The notes below the pieces were generated by a model, which worked only from the letters and a program-made list of their open reading frames with translations, searched no databases and had not been told where the DNA came from. The translations under genes and the position numbers were made by a program. From Colwellia sp. MB3u-45 (GTDB lineage: Bacteria > Pseudomonadota > Gammaproteobacteria > Enterobacterales > Alteromonadaceae): a DNA stretch of 64,000 nt. The stretch covers positions 1-64,000 of the forward strand of contig NZ_JACGVC010000045.1 in the NCBI RefSeq assembly GCF_014077005.1, in the 5' to 3' direction. Every line of letters begins with the position of its first letter. The stretch's first letter is position 1. Below, in pieces: positions 19,776 through 29,338 of the stretch.

Positions 19776-21248
19776 ATGCAAAATAACTCAGATCTTGGTT
19801 TACAAGATAGTCAGTTAGTTAAAAATTGTTCATACATTAATGGTCATTGGTGTAGCAGTGAAGCTCAGATCATTGTGACCAATCCAGCTGATGACAGTGA
19901 AGTGGCGAAGGTCAGTAATGCTGGTGTTGTTGAAACAGAATTAGCGGTAAATGCCGCTAAAGGCGCATTAAAAATGTGGTCGGGAAAATCGGCTAACGAA
20001 CGTGCAGGCATAATGCGTAATTGGTTTAATTTGATGATGCAACATCAAGACGATCTTGGGCGAATATTAACCTTAGAACAAGGTAAGCCACTTGCCGAAG
20101 CTAAAGGCGAAGTAGCTTATGGCGCGGCATTTATTGAATGGTTTGCAGAAGAAGGCAAGCGGGTTTATGGTGATACGATCCCAGGACCATCAGGGGATAA
20201 ACGTATTATAGTGATTAAACAACCGGTAGGTGTTGTTGCCTCGATCACACCATGGAATTTCCCCAATGCTATGATCGCCAGAAAAGCCGCGGCTGCACTA
20301 GCTGCCGGTTGTACCTTCGTTGTTCGTCCGGCAACACAAACACCACTTTCAGCGTTAGCCATGGCTGAGCTTGCCGAGCGAGCAGGCATTCCTGCAGGGG
20401 TATTTAATGTGGTGGTTGGTGACGACGCTAGTGGTATAGGCAAAGTGTTAACTCAGCACCCTGATGTTGCTAAGTTTACCTTCACAGGGTCAACGCCCGT
20501 AGGAAAAACGTTGTTGAGCCAATGTGCTACAACCGTGAAGAAGGTATCAATGGAGTTGGGCGGCAATGCGCCTTTTATCGTTTTTGCCGATGCTGACATT
20601 GATGCGGCTGTACAAGGGGCGTTGCTTTCAAAATATCGTAATGCTGGCCAAACTTGTGTTTGCACTAATCGTATTTTCGTTCAAAACCAAGTGTTGGAAG
20701 AATTTACTGAAAAATTCACAGCTAGCGTGGCGAAATTAGTTATAGGTAATGGTTTAGATGACGGGACTATTATTGGTCCTATGATTTCTAGCCAGGCGGT
20801 TAATGATGTTGATAAATTAGTGCAAGCATCTATTGCCGCGGGCGCGAAAGTCATTTTGGGTGCTAAGAAAGACCCGGCGGGCGAAAACTTTTACCAAGCA
20901 ACAATTTTGAGTCATGTTACCAATGATATGCCCGTTGCTAAAAATGAAATATTTGGTCCAGTTTCTCCCATTATCGCCTTCGATAATGAAGCCGAGGTCA
21001 TCGCTATGGCTAATGATACAAAATTTGGTCTAGCCGCTTATTTTTATGCCAGAGATATTGGCAGAATTTGGCGTGTTGCTGAAGGGCTTGAGTATGGAAT
21101 GATTGGCATTAATGAAGGCATTATTTCTAATGCTGCTGCGCCATTTGGTGGTGTTAAGCAATCAGGTAGTGGCCGTGAAGGCTCGAAATATGGTTTAGAT
21201 GATTATTTAGAAATTAAATATTTATGCCTGGGTGGTTTAGATAAATAG
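19776..21248 (+). CDS. gabD: NAD(P)-dependent succinate-semialdehyde dehydrogenase type aldehyde dehydrogenase
   Basis: The protein has the aldehyde dehydrogenase blocks of the GabD branch: ITPWNFPNAMIARK, FTGSTPVGKTL, the catalytic glutamate in MELGGNAPFIVF, and the catalytic cysteine in NAGQTCVCTNRIFVQ. It should oxidise succinate semialdehyde to succinate in GABA or lysine breakdown. From the ATG at 19776, preceded by ATGGAG as Shine-Dalgarno six bases away, it is 490 residues, close to E. coli GabD (482); upstream in-frame starts lack such a site. No transaminase gene adjoins it, so a related semialdehyde such as glutarate semialdehyde is possible. Confidence 0.87.
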   Translation: MQNNSDLGLQDSQLVKNCSYINGHWCSSEAQIIVTNPADDSEVAKVSNAGVVETELAVNAAKGALKMWSGKSANERAGIMRNWFNLMMQHQDDLGRILTLEQGKPLAEAKGEVAYGAAFIEWFAEEGKRVYGDTIPGPSGDKRIIVIKQPVGVVASITPWNFPNAMIARKAAAALAAGCTFVVRPATQTPLSALAMAELAERAGIPAGVFNVVVGDDASGIGKVLTQHPDVAKFTFTGSTPVGKTLLSQCATTVKKVSMELGGNAPFIVFADADIDAAVQGALLSKYRNAGQTCVCTNRIFVQNQVLEEFTEKFTASVAKLVIGNGLDDGTIIGPMISSQAVNDVDKLVQASIAAGAKVILGAKKDPAGENFYQATILSHVTNDMPVAKNEIFGPVSPIIAFDNEAEVIAMANDTKFGLAAYFYARDIGRIWRVAEGLEYGMIGINEGIISNAAAPFGGVKQSGSGREGSKYGLDDYLEIKYLCLGGLDK

Positions 21249-21492
21249 CGCTATTGTGGCAATATTATCACTCGCTTTATTGATAATGACGCCACGGATA
21301 TTCACAGGGTATTAGCGATTTTTAGCCATGTAAAATAGGGTTTGAATAGATAAAAAAATGGTTAAATCTGCTGTTACTTGTAGTGACGCCAGATTTTCAT
21401 GTCATTCACACTGATAATTAAAAGTTGTCGATAAAATTATCTGTTTGGCTACGCGCGATAACTTTTAACGTGCGTAGCCAAAAACCACTTAA

Positions 21493-22308
21493 CTAGTGAT
21501 CCTTTTTGTTATCCATCTGTAAAATAAGTGTCTTTAATTCTGTTATCTCTTGTTTTAAGTCACTTAACGTTGGCTGATTTTTGTTCTTTACTTTTGAGCG
21601 CTCTTCTTCCATCACATTAACCACAATGCCAATGACCATGTTGAGAAAGGCGAATGCGGTAAAAAAGATAAAGGTCATGTAGTAAATCCAGCTATAAGGA
21701 TAAATTTCCATCGTCTCATACTGAATGTCGGTCCAATCTTCAAACGTCATCACCCTAAAAAGTGTTAGCATCGATATAGCGATGTCACCCCATAATTTCG
21801 GGTTAATGGTATTAAACAAAAAACTACCAACAGCCGCATAGATATAAAAAATTATAAACATCAACAACACGACATAGCCTAATTGCGGCATGGCCTTAAC
21901 CAGTGAGTTAATGAGTATTCTAAGTTCAGGCACAACAGAAACCATTCTTAAAACACGAAACACTCTCACTAATCTAGCCAGTAAAGCCATTTCAGAATCA
22001 TTTATCGGGATAAGGCTGATAACAACAACTAGCGTATCGAAGATATTCCAAGCTGATTTAAAAAAGTTTATTTTCTTTTCTTCTGTCAGAAAGCGTAACG
22101 AAATTTCAAATAAGAAAAAAAGTGTGATGAAAGTATCGAGCAGTGAGGTAATAGAAATAGCGGTATTTGAAAGCGGGAAAGTCTTAGCGCCAATTTCAAG
22201 TGCAGAAATTATAATGACACAGATAACACTTAATTCGAAAAATTTATTGTTTTTTAACTGGGTGAATGCAACTTTAGTTTTCTGATACATTGGGATAACT
22301 TTAATCAT
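21493..22308 (-). CDS. Single-domain voltage-gated cation channel (BacNav/BacCav type)
   Basis: The 271-residue protein has six membrane helices in the order of one voltage-gated channel repeat. The S4 segment has arginines at every third position (112, 115, 118, 121). The pore loop carries TFEDWTD at residues 188-194, at the place of the TLESWS-type filter of NaChBac and NavAb. The C-terminus (about 243-266) is a short coiled coil that would assemble a tetramer. Such channels pass sodium in marine bacteria and may affect motility or pH control, but the two extra acidic residues leave the ion uncertain. The first ATG is used; a second at 22290 is possible. Confidence 0.88.
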   Translation of the reverse strand: MIKVIPMYQKTKVAFTQLKNNKFFELSVICVIIISALEIGAKTFPLSNTAISITSLLDTFITLFFLFEISLRFLTEEKKINFFKSAWNIFDTLVVVISLIPINDSEMALLARLVRVFRVLRMVSVVPELRILINSLVKAMPQLGYVVLLMFIIFYIYAAVGSFLFNTINPKLWGDIAISMLTLFRVMTFEDWTDIQYETMEIYPYSWIYYMTFIFFTAFAFLNMVIGIVVNVMEEERSKVKNKNQPTLSDLKQEITELKTLILQMDNKKDH

Positions 22309-22616
22309 GGATTATGGGGATATTTAACCTCGGATTATAAGCCTTTTGTTACGCTCTTGGCTAAGTTTTTAGTGAAATTTTTAGTAAAGTTTTAGTAACT
22401 ATTTATGTTGAAATAACAGCCATTTTTCTGGATAAATTGTCGAGGTCGTACAGCTCTAATGTTAAAGTAAGACAATATAACACAATATAATAAAACATAA
22501 GACAATGTAAGATAAGGTAAAAATCAATTACCCTTTGCATTGTTAGTAGAATAGTAAAATGCTATAACTACCAACCACATATACTTTTATCAATTGAAAT
22601 AATAGATTATAACTAT
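22309..22616. promoter_or_regulatory. Upstream region of the first hybrid kinase
   Basis: This 308-base gap separates the channel gene from the first kinase gene. Bases 22440-22520 hold imperfect AT-rich repeats (TAAGACAATATAACACAATATAA type). From about 22521 to the start codon the sequence is closely similar to 25680-25776 upstream of the second kinase, including GTTAGT, AAAATGCTATAACTA and TTTATCAATTGAAATAATAGA, so the promoter was duplicated with the gene. Confidence 0.55.
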
Positions 22617-25568
22617 ATGAGCAAATATAAGCATTCACTTGGTAGTAAACAATCAGCGTATTTTAAGGTGTTATGGATGACGGTTCCCAACCGAACGTTG
22701 TTAGTATTTTTCTTGATTTTATTTACAAACCTATTGGTTGGCTTTACTGCGCAAAGTCAAGGTCAAAGTCAAAGCCAAGACCAAGACCAAGACCCAAGCC
22801 AATTCGTCGATAAAAACTTTGGTCAGCAGCTATCGACAATCGAAGCCATGGTGGATCAACACCAAGCTTTAGATTTAATCACCTTACTCAGTGCAGACAA
22901 AACCTTATCAACCTTAGATAAACTTTCCGTTTTAGCCAGTCAAAGTAGAATATATCATCAATTAGGCCAACTTGAGCACGCCATTGAAACGGCCCAAAAA
23001 GAGCAGCAACTTGCCAATGAATTTGACTTAAAAAGGCTTGCTGCTAATGCTTATAAAAGAGTGGGCGTTTATGCCTATTATAACGGTAAAAATCGCTTGG
23101 CTTTATACTCATACCAACAAGCACTTAATTACTACCTTACTCTCGACGAGCCTATTGCCCAAGCCAACTTATACAACAACATTGCTTTGGTTTATGGTAG
23201 AACAGCCCAAAATGAACTTGAGCTAGCGATATATCAGAAAATTCAACCTATTTATCAGAAGTTTGGCAGTAAAAAAGATCAACTTGACGTCTTAAATAAT
23301 ATTGCCAATTTGCATTTACGCTTAAAGCGCTACGATGCATCAATTCAAATGTTTTATGACATTATAGAAAAACGCAAAGAAATTTCAGATAAAATTGGTC
23401 TAGCAATGGCGTATAGTGATTTAGGCTCCTCCTATAAGTATGCTGGCGATTATCAACAAGCGGAACACTTCATGAAATTGGCACTTAGTTTACATCGTCA
23501 AAATAAAGATGATTATAATGCTGCGTCTACCTTACATAACTTGGCCGAACTTAATAATGATCTTCACAACATCGACCAAGCGATAACTTATGCTAAGGAA
23601 GGTATTAACTTAAGTCTTGAACAGGGACACAACAATGCTTATTTGGGGGCAAAATATAGCTTAGCTACCGCTTATTTTTATCAAGGAAAGTATGATCTAG
23701 CATTGCAGCATCTTGAACAATCTACTGAAGTGATCAACCAAATCGGCAATAAAGAACAACTTAAGCACAACTTATCACTACAAGCCCTTATATATGCAGC
23801 GCAACATCATCCGTTTAAAGCCGTTAAAAGCCTGCGTGATTTTATGCAAACACAACTTGAATTAGCCAATAACCAACTTAACTCTCAATTGGCTATTTTT
23901 GATTCTGAGCAACTAAAGCAACAAGTTGAGCAGTTAAAGCAACAAAAACGTTTACAAGTACTGGAAATGAGCCGTTCGTCACAAGTGCGTATTATGATTA
24001 TGATTATGATTATTGCCAGCTTACTGATTGGTTTTTTAATTGCACGTCGACTAATAGAGCGGCGCTCAAAGCAAGCACTTGAGTCAAAAGTCAAACAAAG
24101 AACCACCGAGCTCGAATATTTAATGCAAGAGCTACAAAGTGCTAACAAGATCAAAAGTCAATTTTTAGCGAACATGAGTCATGAAATTAGAACACCTTTA
24201 ACCACAGTTATTGGTCAAGCTGAGGCGATAATGAGTGGTGATGTTGAAGATGAATTTATTGGTAAAGAAGTTAAAATTATTCATGGCAATAGCTTACATT
24301 TACTTGAACTGACGAACAACATTCTCGATTTAAGTAAAATTGAAGCCAATAAAATAGAACTTGAAATACAAATACAAAACTTGCACGACATTTTGCAAGA
24401 ACTCGCGAATATGTTCAGCTTACAAGCAAGTTCTAAAGGCTTAACTTTTGACATTATTCATTGCTTGCCTGAGCCTTTTTTAATCGAGATGGATGGTTTT
24501 CGAGTTAAACAAATCTTGATCAACTTATGCGCTAATGCCGTTAAGTTCACCCCAAGAGGACATGTAGAATTAAACATTAGTCAAAGCAAAGATAATTTGA
24601 TATTTAAAATTACCGACAGTGGCATCGGCATGAGTAGTTCGCAGCTGCAAAGCCTATTTGAAAGCTTCACCCAAGGGGATAGTAGTATTAGTCGACGCTT
24701 TGGTGGTACCGGCTTAGGCTTATGTTTATCAGACCAGTTAGCTAAAATCATGGGCGGTAAAATTGAAGTTGAAAGTGAGTTAAATCAGGGCAGTGTTTTT
24801 GCCTTTAGCTTACCTTGTACAGCCAATTTCAGTGAGCAATGCGGTGAAAGTAAAATATCGTCCACCGAAGTTACTATTGAGGAAGAACACCCAAAATTGC
24901 AGGGCACCATTTTACTGGCGGACGATCACAACGATAATCGACGACTCATTGCTCGCTTATTAGCGTCATTGGGGCTAGAGGTGTTAACTGCCCGTAACGG
25001 TTTAGAAGCAGTCGCTTTATTTGAACAACACCAACCTGAGTTGATTTTAATGGATATTCAAATGCCAGAAATGGATGGTATCGAGGCATTTAATATTTTG
25101 CGGCAAAAGGGCTGTAAAACGCCAATTATTGCCTTAACGGCAAACGCCATGTCGCATGAAATAACGCATTATTTATCCTTGGGCTTTAATGGCCATTTAT
25201 CTAAACCTATTGAACGAAATATTTTTATACCAACCATTATAAAATTTTATGACGGTAGTCTTTCGCACGAAAAAGCCAGTGAAATTTTTAATAATCTTGA
25301 TATGTCAGACTTAGTGCAAAAATTTAAATCAAACCTAGTGTTAGAGCAACAAGATTTAGTCTTACACATTAATAATAATGACTTGGATCAACTGGGCAGA
25401 CTGTCGCATCGCATTGCTGGTGCGGCGCAAATGTTTGGCTTTGCTGAGCTATCTAAATGTGCCCTGCAATTAGAAACAGTGATTAAAAATAATCCAAACA
25501 ATCAAAACTCGAGTGTTAGTCATCACACCCAAGAATTATTGAATGAGATAGACCAAGTGCTATGGTAA
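22617..25568 (+). CDS. TPR-containing hybrid sensor histidine kinase with receiver and HPt domains (copy 1)
   Basis: This 983-residue membrane protein has an N-terminal hydrophobic segment (28-44, signal or anchor), a short Gln/Ser/Asp repeat linker (46-62), a predicted periplasmic TPR array to about residue 400, a second membrane helix at 459-476, and then a cytoplasmic phosphorelay. HisKA has MSHEIRTP with the phospho-histidine at 522. The ATPase domain has CANAVKFTP, DSGIGMS and GGTGLGL. The receiver has the acceptor aspartate at 813 in LMDIQMPEMDG. The HPt domain has the histidine at 931 in LSHRIAGAAQ. No separate response regulator gene is adjacent, so the output partner is elsewhere. 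The next gene is a tandem paralogue. Confidence 0.92.
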   Translation: MSKYKHSLGSKQSAYFKVLWMTVPNRTLLVFFLILFTNLLVGFTAQSQGQSQSQDQDQDPSQFVDKNFGQQLSTIEAMVDQHQALDLITLLSADKTLSTLDKLSVLASQSRIYHQLGQLEHAIETAQKEQQLANEFDLKRLAANAYKRVGVYAYYNGKNRLALYSYQQALNYYLTLDEPIAQANLYNNIALVYGRTAQNELELAIYQKIQPIYQKFGSKKDQLDVLNNIANLHLRLKRYDASIQMFYDIIEKRKEISDKIGLAMAYSDLGSSYKYAGDYQQAEHFMKLALSLHRQNKDDYNAASTLHNLAELNNDLHNIDQAITYAKEGINLSLEQGHNNAYLGAKYSLATAYFYQGKYDLALQHLEQSTEVINQIGNKEQLKHNLSLQALIYAAQHHPFKAVKSLRDFMQTQLELANNQLNSQLAIFDSEQLKQQVEQLKQQKRLQVLEMSRSSQVRIMIMIMIIASLLIGFLIARRLIERRSKQALESKVKQRTTELEYLMQELQSANKIKSQFLANMSHEIRTPLTTVIGQAEAIMSGDVEDEFIGKEVKIIHGNSLHLLELTNNILDLSKIEANKIELEIQIQNLHDILQELANMFSLQASSKGLTFDIIHCLPEPFLIEMDGFRVKQILINLCANAVKFTPRGHVELNISQSKDNLIFKITDSGIGMSSSQLQSLFESFTQGDSSISRRFGGTGLGLCLSDQLAKIMGGKIEVESELNQGSVFAFSLPCTANFSEQCGESKISSTEVTIEEEHPKLQGTILLADDHNDNRRLIARLLASLGLEVLTARNGLEAVALFEQHQPELILMDIQMPEMDGIEAFNILRQKGCKTPIIALTANAMSHEITHYLSLGFNGHLSKPIERNIFIPTIIKFYDGSLSHEKASEIFNNLDMSDLVQKFKSNLVLEQQDLVLHINNNDLDQLGRLSHRIAGAAQMFGFAELSKCALQLETVIKNNPNNQNSSVSHHTQELLNEIDQVLW

Positions 25569-25776
25569 AACGTAACTAAATAAGCTTTGCTATGTAAATT
25601 AAAGGTTATTTTTTAATTATTAAGTTGTGTTTTATTGTTGATTAAATGTTGGTGTTATATCTGGTTAAAGCAACAAAATAAATCAATGACCTAGAGCGTT
25701 GTTAGTCGAATACTAAAATGCTATAACTAGCGGCTAAATAATATATTTATCAATTGAAATAATAGACTAAAGCTAA

Positions 25777-28698
25777 ATGAGCACAAAGAATAATTTACTT
25801 GTTAGTAAACAACACGCGTATTTTAAGCTGTCATCGAAAGTAATTTTCAAGCGAATATTGTTATTACCTTTATTCATTTTATTGACAAATTTGTTCACCA
25901 GTTCTGCGGTGCACAGTCAAAACCCAAGTCAATATATAGGTAAAAACTTTGGCCAGCAGCTATCGATAATCGAAGCCATGGCAGACAAAAAACAAGCTTT
26001 AGTTTTAATTACCTCGCTCAGTACAGATAAAACCTTATCTACCTTAGATAAAATCTCGGTTTTAGCTAGTCAAAGTAGAATACTTCATCAATTAGGTCAA
26101 CTTGACCATGCCATTGACGTTGCCCAAAAAGAGCAACAACTTGCTCAGGAATTTGACTTAAAACAACTTGAAGCTGACGCCTATAAAAGAGTGGGAGTTT
26201 ATGCCTACTATAAAGGTAAATATGCTTTGGCTTTACATTCATATCAGCAAGCACTTAATTATTACTTTATCCTCGATGAGCCCATTGCCCAAGCAAATTT
26301 GTATAATAATATTGCCTTAGTTCATGCAAAAACCAGTGAGTTTGAAAGTGCGCTGTTGAGCTATCAACTAGCGGAAAAAATATATCAAAAATTTGGTAAT
26401 GAAACCGATAAAATTGATGTGAAATTTAATATTGCCGACTTTCATTTAGAGCTAAAACGCTACGATATAGCGATATCTATGTATCTGGACGTAATAGAAA
26501 GTCGGATAAAAATTTCAGATAAAAAAGGTATCGTTATGGCATATAGTGATATAGGCAAGGCTTACAAATATGCTGGTGATTATGAAAAAGCTGAGTACTA
26601 CATGACACTGTCGCTTAACTCTTCCCGTAAAAATAAATATGATTTTTATACTGCTACGGTGTTATATCACTTAGCCGAACTACATAACGACCTTTATAAT
26701 ATCGACCAAGCTATAGCTTATGCCACAGAAGCTCTTCGCTTAAGTATTGAGCAAGAACACGACACTGCTTATGTAGCTGCATTATATAGTTTAGCTAAAG
26801 CCTATTTTTATCAAGGGAAATATGACTTGGCATTACAATATACTGAGCGTTCAAGTGAAATGGCTGAAAAGAGGGATCATAAAGATCAAATGCAATATAA
26901 CCTTTCACTACAATCACTTATATATGCCGCGCAGCATGAAAACTTTAAAGCAGTTAAAAGTCAACGTGATTTTTTGCAAGTAAAATTTGAGTTAGATAAT
27001 AACGAACTTAATTCAAAATTAGCCTTATTTAACTCTGATCAATTAAAACAAGAAGTAGAACAATTAAAGCAACAAAAACGTTTACAAGCACTCGAAGTAG
27101 AGCAGTATTCACAAACGCGTATTATTATAATTATTGTGGTTATTGCCATCTTAATGATTGGTTTTTTAATTGCACGTCGACTAATAGAGCAGCGTTCAAA
27201 GCAAGCACTTGAGTCAAAAGTAAAACAAAGAACCACCGAACTCGAATATTTAATGCAAGAGTTGCAAAGTGCTAATAATATTAAAAGTCAGTTTTTAGCG
27301 AACATGAGTCATGAAATTAGAACACCATTAACCACAGTTATTGGTCAAGCCGAAGCGATAATGAGTGGTGATGTTGAAGAAGAGTTTATTGGTAAAGAAG
27401 TTAAAATTATTCATGGCAATAGCTTACATTTACTCGAACTGACGAACAACATTCTCGATTTAAGTAAAATTGAAGCCAACAAAATAGAACTTGAAATACA
27501 AACACAAAACTTGCACGACATTTTGCAAGAGCTCGCGAATATGTTCAGCTTGCAAGCAAGCTCAAAAGGTTTAACTTTTAAAATTATTCATTACTTGCCA
27601 GAGCCCTTTTTGATCAAGATGGATAGTTTTCGAGTTAAGCAGATTTTGATCAACTTATGCGCTAATGCGGTTAAATTCACCCCAAAAGGCCATGTAGAAT
27701 TAAACATTAGTCAAAGTGAAAATAACTTAATGTTTAAAATTACTGACAGTGGTATAGGTATGAGCAGTTCGCAGCTGCAAAGCATATTTGAAAGCTTTAC
27801 CCAAGGGGATAGCAGTATTAGCCGACGCTTTGGTGGTACCGGCTTAGGATTATGTTTATCAGACCAGTTAGCCAAAATTATGGGGGGTAAGATTGAAGTT
27901 GAAAGTGAGCTAAATCAGGGCAGTGTTTTTGCTTTTAGTTTACCCTGTACAGCCAGTTTCAGTGAGCAATGCCGTGAAAGTAGCATATCGTCTACCAAAG
28001 TCACTGTTGAAGAAGCTGCTGCGCCATTACAGGGCACTATTTTACTGGCTGAAGATCACAAGGATAATCGACGACTTATTGCTCGATTATTAGCGTCATT
28101 GGGGCTAGAGGTGTTAACCGCCCGTAACGGTTTAGAAGCGGTCGCTTTATTTGAACAACACCAGCCGACGTTAATTTTAATGGATATTCAAATGCCAGAA
28201 ATGGATGGTATCGAAGCGTTTAATATTTTGCGGCAAAAGGGCTGTAAAACGCCGATTATTGCCTTAACGGCAAACGCCATGTCGCATGAAATAACGCATT
28301 ATTTATCCTTGGGCTTTAGTGGCCATTTATCTAAACCCATTGAACGAAATGTTTTTATACCAACGATTACAAAATTTTACGATGGCAGTTTTTCGTACGA
28401 AAAAGCCAGTGAAATTTTTAGTAACCTTGATATGTCAGACTTAGTGCAGAAATTTAAATCAAATTTGGTATTAGAGCAGCAAGACTTAGTGTTACACATT
28501 AATAATAATGACTTGGATCAACTGGGCAGACTGTCGCATCGCATTGCTGGAGCTGCGCAAATGTTTGGCTTTGCGGAGCTATCTAAATGTGCCCTGCAAC
28601 TAGAAATGACCATTAAAAGCAATCAAAAAAATCAAAGTTTGGTGATCAATCATCACACCCAACAATTGTTGAATGAAATAGACCAGGTGCTATGGTAA
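25777..28698 (+). CDS. TPR-containing hybrid sensor histidine kinase with receiver and HPt domains (copy 2)
   Basis: This 973-residue protein has the same architecture as its upstream paralogue: N-terminal hydrophobic segment (27-41), TPR array, membrane helix (449-466), HisKA with His512, ATPase, receiver with Asp803 and HPt with His921. It lacks the Gln/Ser/Asp repeat linker. The sensory half differs from copy 1 at many positions, while from the end of the membrane helix onward the two differ at only about 35 of some 500 residues by eye. The likely meaning is a duplicated receptor whose input has diverged while the output stays shared. It has its own duplicated promoter region. Confidence 0.92.
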   Translation: MSTKNNLLVSKQHAYFKLSSKVIFKRILLLPLFILLTNLFTSSAVHSQNPSQYIGKNFGQQLSIIEAMADKKQALVLITSLSTDKTLSTLDKISVLASQSRILHQLGQLDHAIDVAQKEQQLAQEFDLKQLEADAYKRVGVYAYYKGKYALALHSYQQALNYYFILDEPIAQANLYNNIALVHAKTSEFESALLSYQLAEKIYQKFGNETDKIDVKFNIADFHLELKRYDIAISMYLDVIESRIKISDKKGIVMAYSDIGKAYKYAGDYEKAEYYMTLSLNSSRKNKYDFYTATVLYHLAELHNDLYNIDQAIAYATEALRLSIEQEHDTAYVAALYSLAKAYFYQGKYDLALQYTERSSEMAEKRDHKDQMQYNLSLQSLIYAAQHENFKAVKSQRDFLQVKFELDNNELNSKLALFNSDQLKQEVEQLKQQKRLQALEVEQYSQTRIIIIIVVIAILMIGFLIARRLIEQRSKQALESKVKQRTTELEYLMQELQSANNIKSQFLANMSHEIRTPLTTVIGQAEAIMSGDVEEEFIGKEVKIIHGNSLHLLELTNNILDLSKIEANKIELEIQTQNLHDILQELANMFSLQASSKGLTFKIIHYLPEPFLIKMDSFRVKQILINLCANAVKFTPKGHVELNISQSENNLMFKITDSGIGMSSSQLQSIFESFTQGDSSISRRFGGTGLGLCLSDQLAKIMGGKIEVESELNQGSVFAFSLPCTASFSEQCRESSISSTKVTVEEAAAPLQGTILLAEDHKDNRRLIARLLASLGLEVLTARNGLEAVALFEQHQPTLILMDIQMPEMDGIEAFNILRQKGCKTPIIALTANAMSHEITHYLSLGFSGHLSKPIERNVFIPTITKFYDGSFSYEKASEIFSNLDMSDLVQKFKSNLVLEQQDLVLHINNNDLDQLGRLSHRIAGAAQMFGFAELSKCALQLEMTIKSNQKNQSLVINHHTQQLLNEIDQVLW

Positions 28699-29011
28699 GC
28701 GGTATTTAAGCAAGCTTATGGGTAGTTAAACTGTGTTTCTAAGGGGGGTGTTTAAGTCTGACGCTTTGTTAAATGTGAGCGCTAATGACGGCGAATAGCT
28801 TTGAATCACAACTATAATTTGTCACTAGCCCCGACCATGTCAGCCAACATTTGTTATGTGATGCTATTGCTCTTAAAGCACGATTGTTGAGAGTGCGTTA
28901 TCAAGTCTACTATTTTAATTTTATGTTGGTTGGCAAGCTCAATCCTACTAAGTAATCTTGTGCTATATCCAAGAAACTAAATCCAAGAAAACTAAATCCA
29001 AGAAAAAACCC
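28699..29011. other. Intergenic region with a short direct repeat
   Basis: This gap of about 310 bases between convergent genes has no supported ORF. Near 28968-29005 the motif ATCCAAGAAA recurs three times (ATATCCAAGAAACTA, AATCCAAGAAAACTA, AATCCAAGAAAAA). Confidence 0.45.
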
Positions 29012-29329
29012 TTAGAACTTAAGTTTACCCATCAAGATGTCTTTATACATAACCCAGTCACCTAACAGGCTATACCAAGGATAAGTGAAGGTCGCTGGTG
29101 TATTTTTCTCAAAGAAAAAATGACCAAGCCAAGCAAAGCCATAACCTAGAAAAGGTAAGGTCCAGAGCAATATCCAAGCAGCATTAATCAAGACATAGGC
29201 CAGAGTAATTATAATTAAACTAGAGCCAATAAAATGTAACCGTCTGCAGGTAATATTTTCATGTTGGCTTAAATAAAACGGATAAAACGACTTGAAATTT
29301 TTATATTTTTTAACGGCTGTATTTGTCAT
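29012..29329 (-). CDS. Mpo1-like (DUF962) membrane protein
   Basis: The 105-residue protein matches the DUF962/Mpo1 pattern: an N-terminal SFYPFYLSQHENITCRRLHFIG, two or more hydrophobic hairpins, and GHFFFEKNTPATFTYPWYSL near the C-terminus. The yeast member is an Fe(II)-dependent dioxygenase acting on 2-hydroxy fatty acids; bacterial members are mostly unstudied. The histidines in QHENI, RRLHFIG and WLGHFFFE are those expected for metal binding. The ATG at 29329 is preceded by AGGTG, supporting it over a GTG three codons upstream. It directly follows the LysE gene and is probably cotranscribed. Confidence 0.8.
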   Translation of the reverse strand: MTNTAVKKYKNFKSFYPFYLSQHENITCRRLHFIGSSLIIITLAYVLINAAWILLWTLPFLGYGFAWLGHFFFEKNTPATFTYPWYSLLGDWVMYKDILMGKLKF

Positions 29330-29338
29330 GAAAATCAC

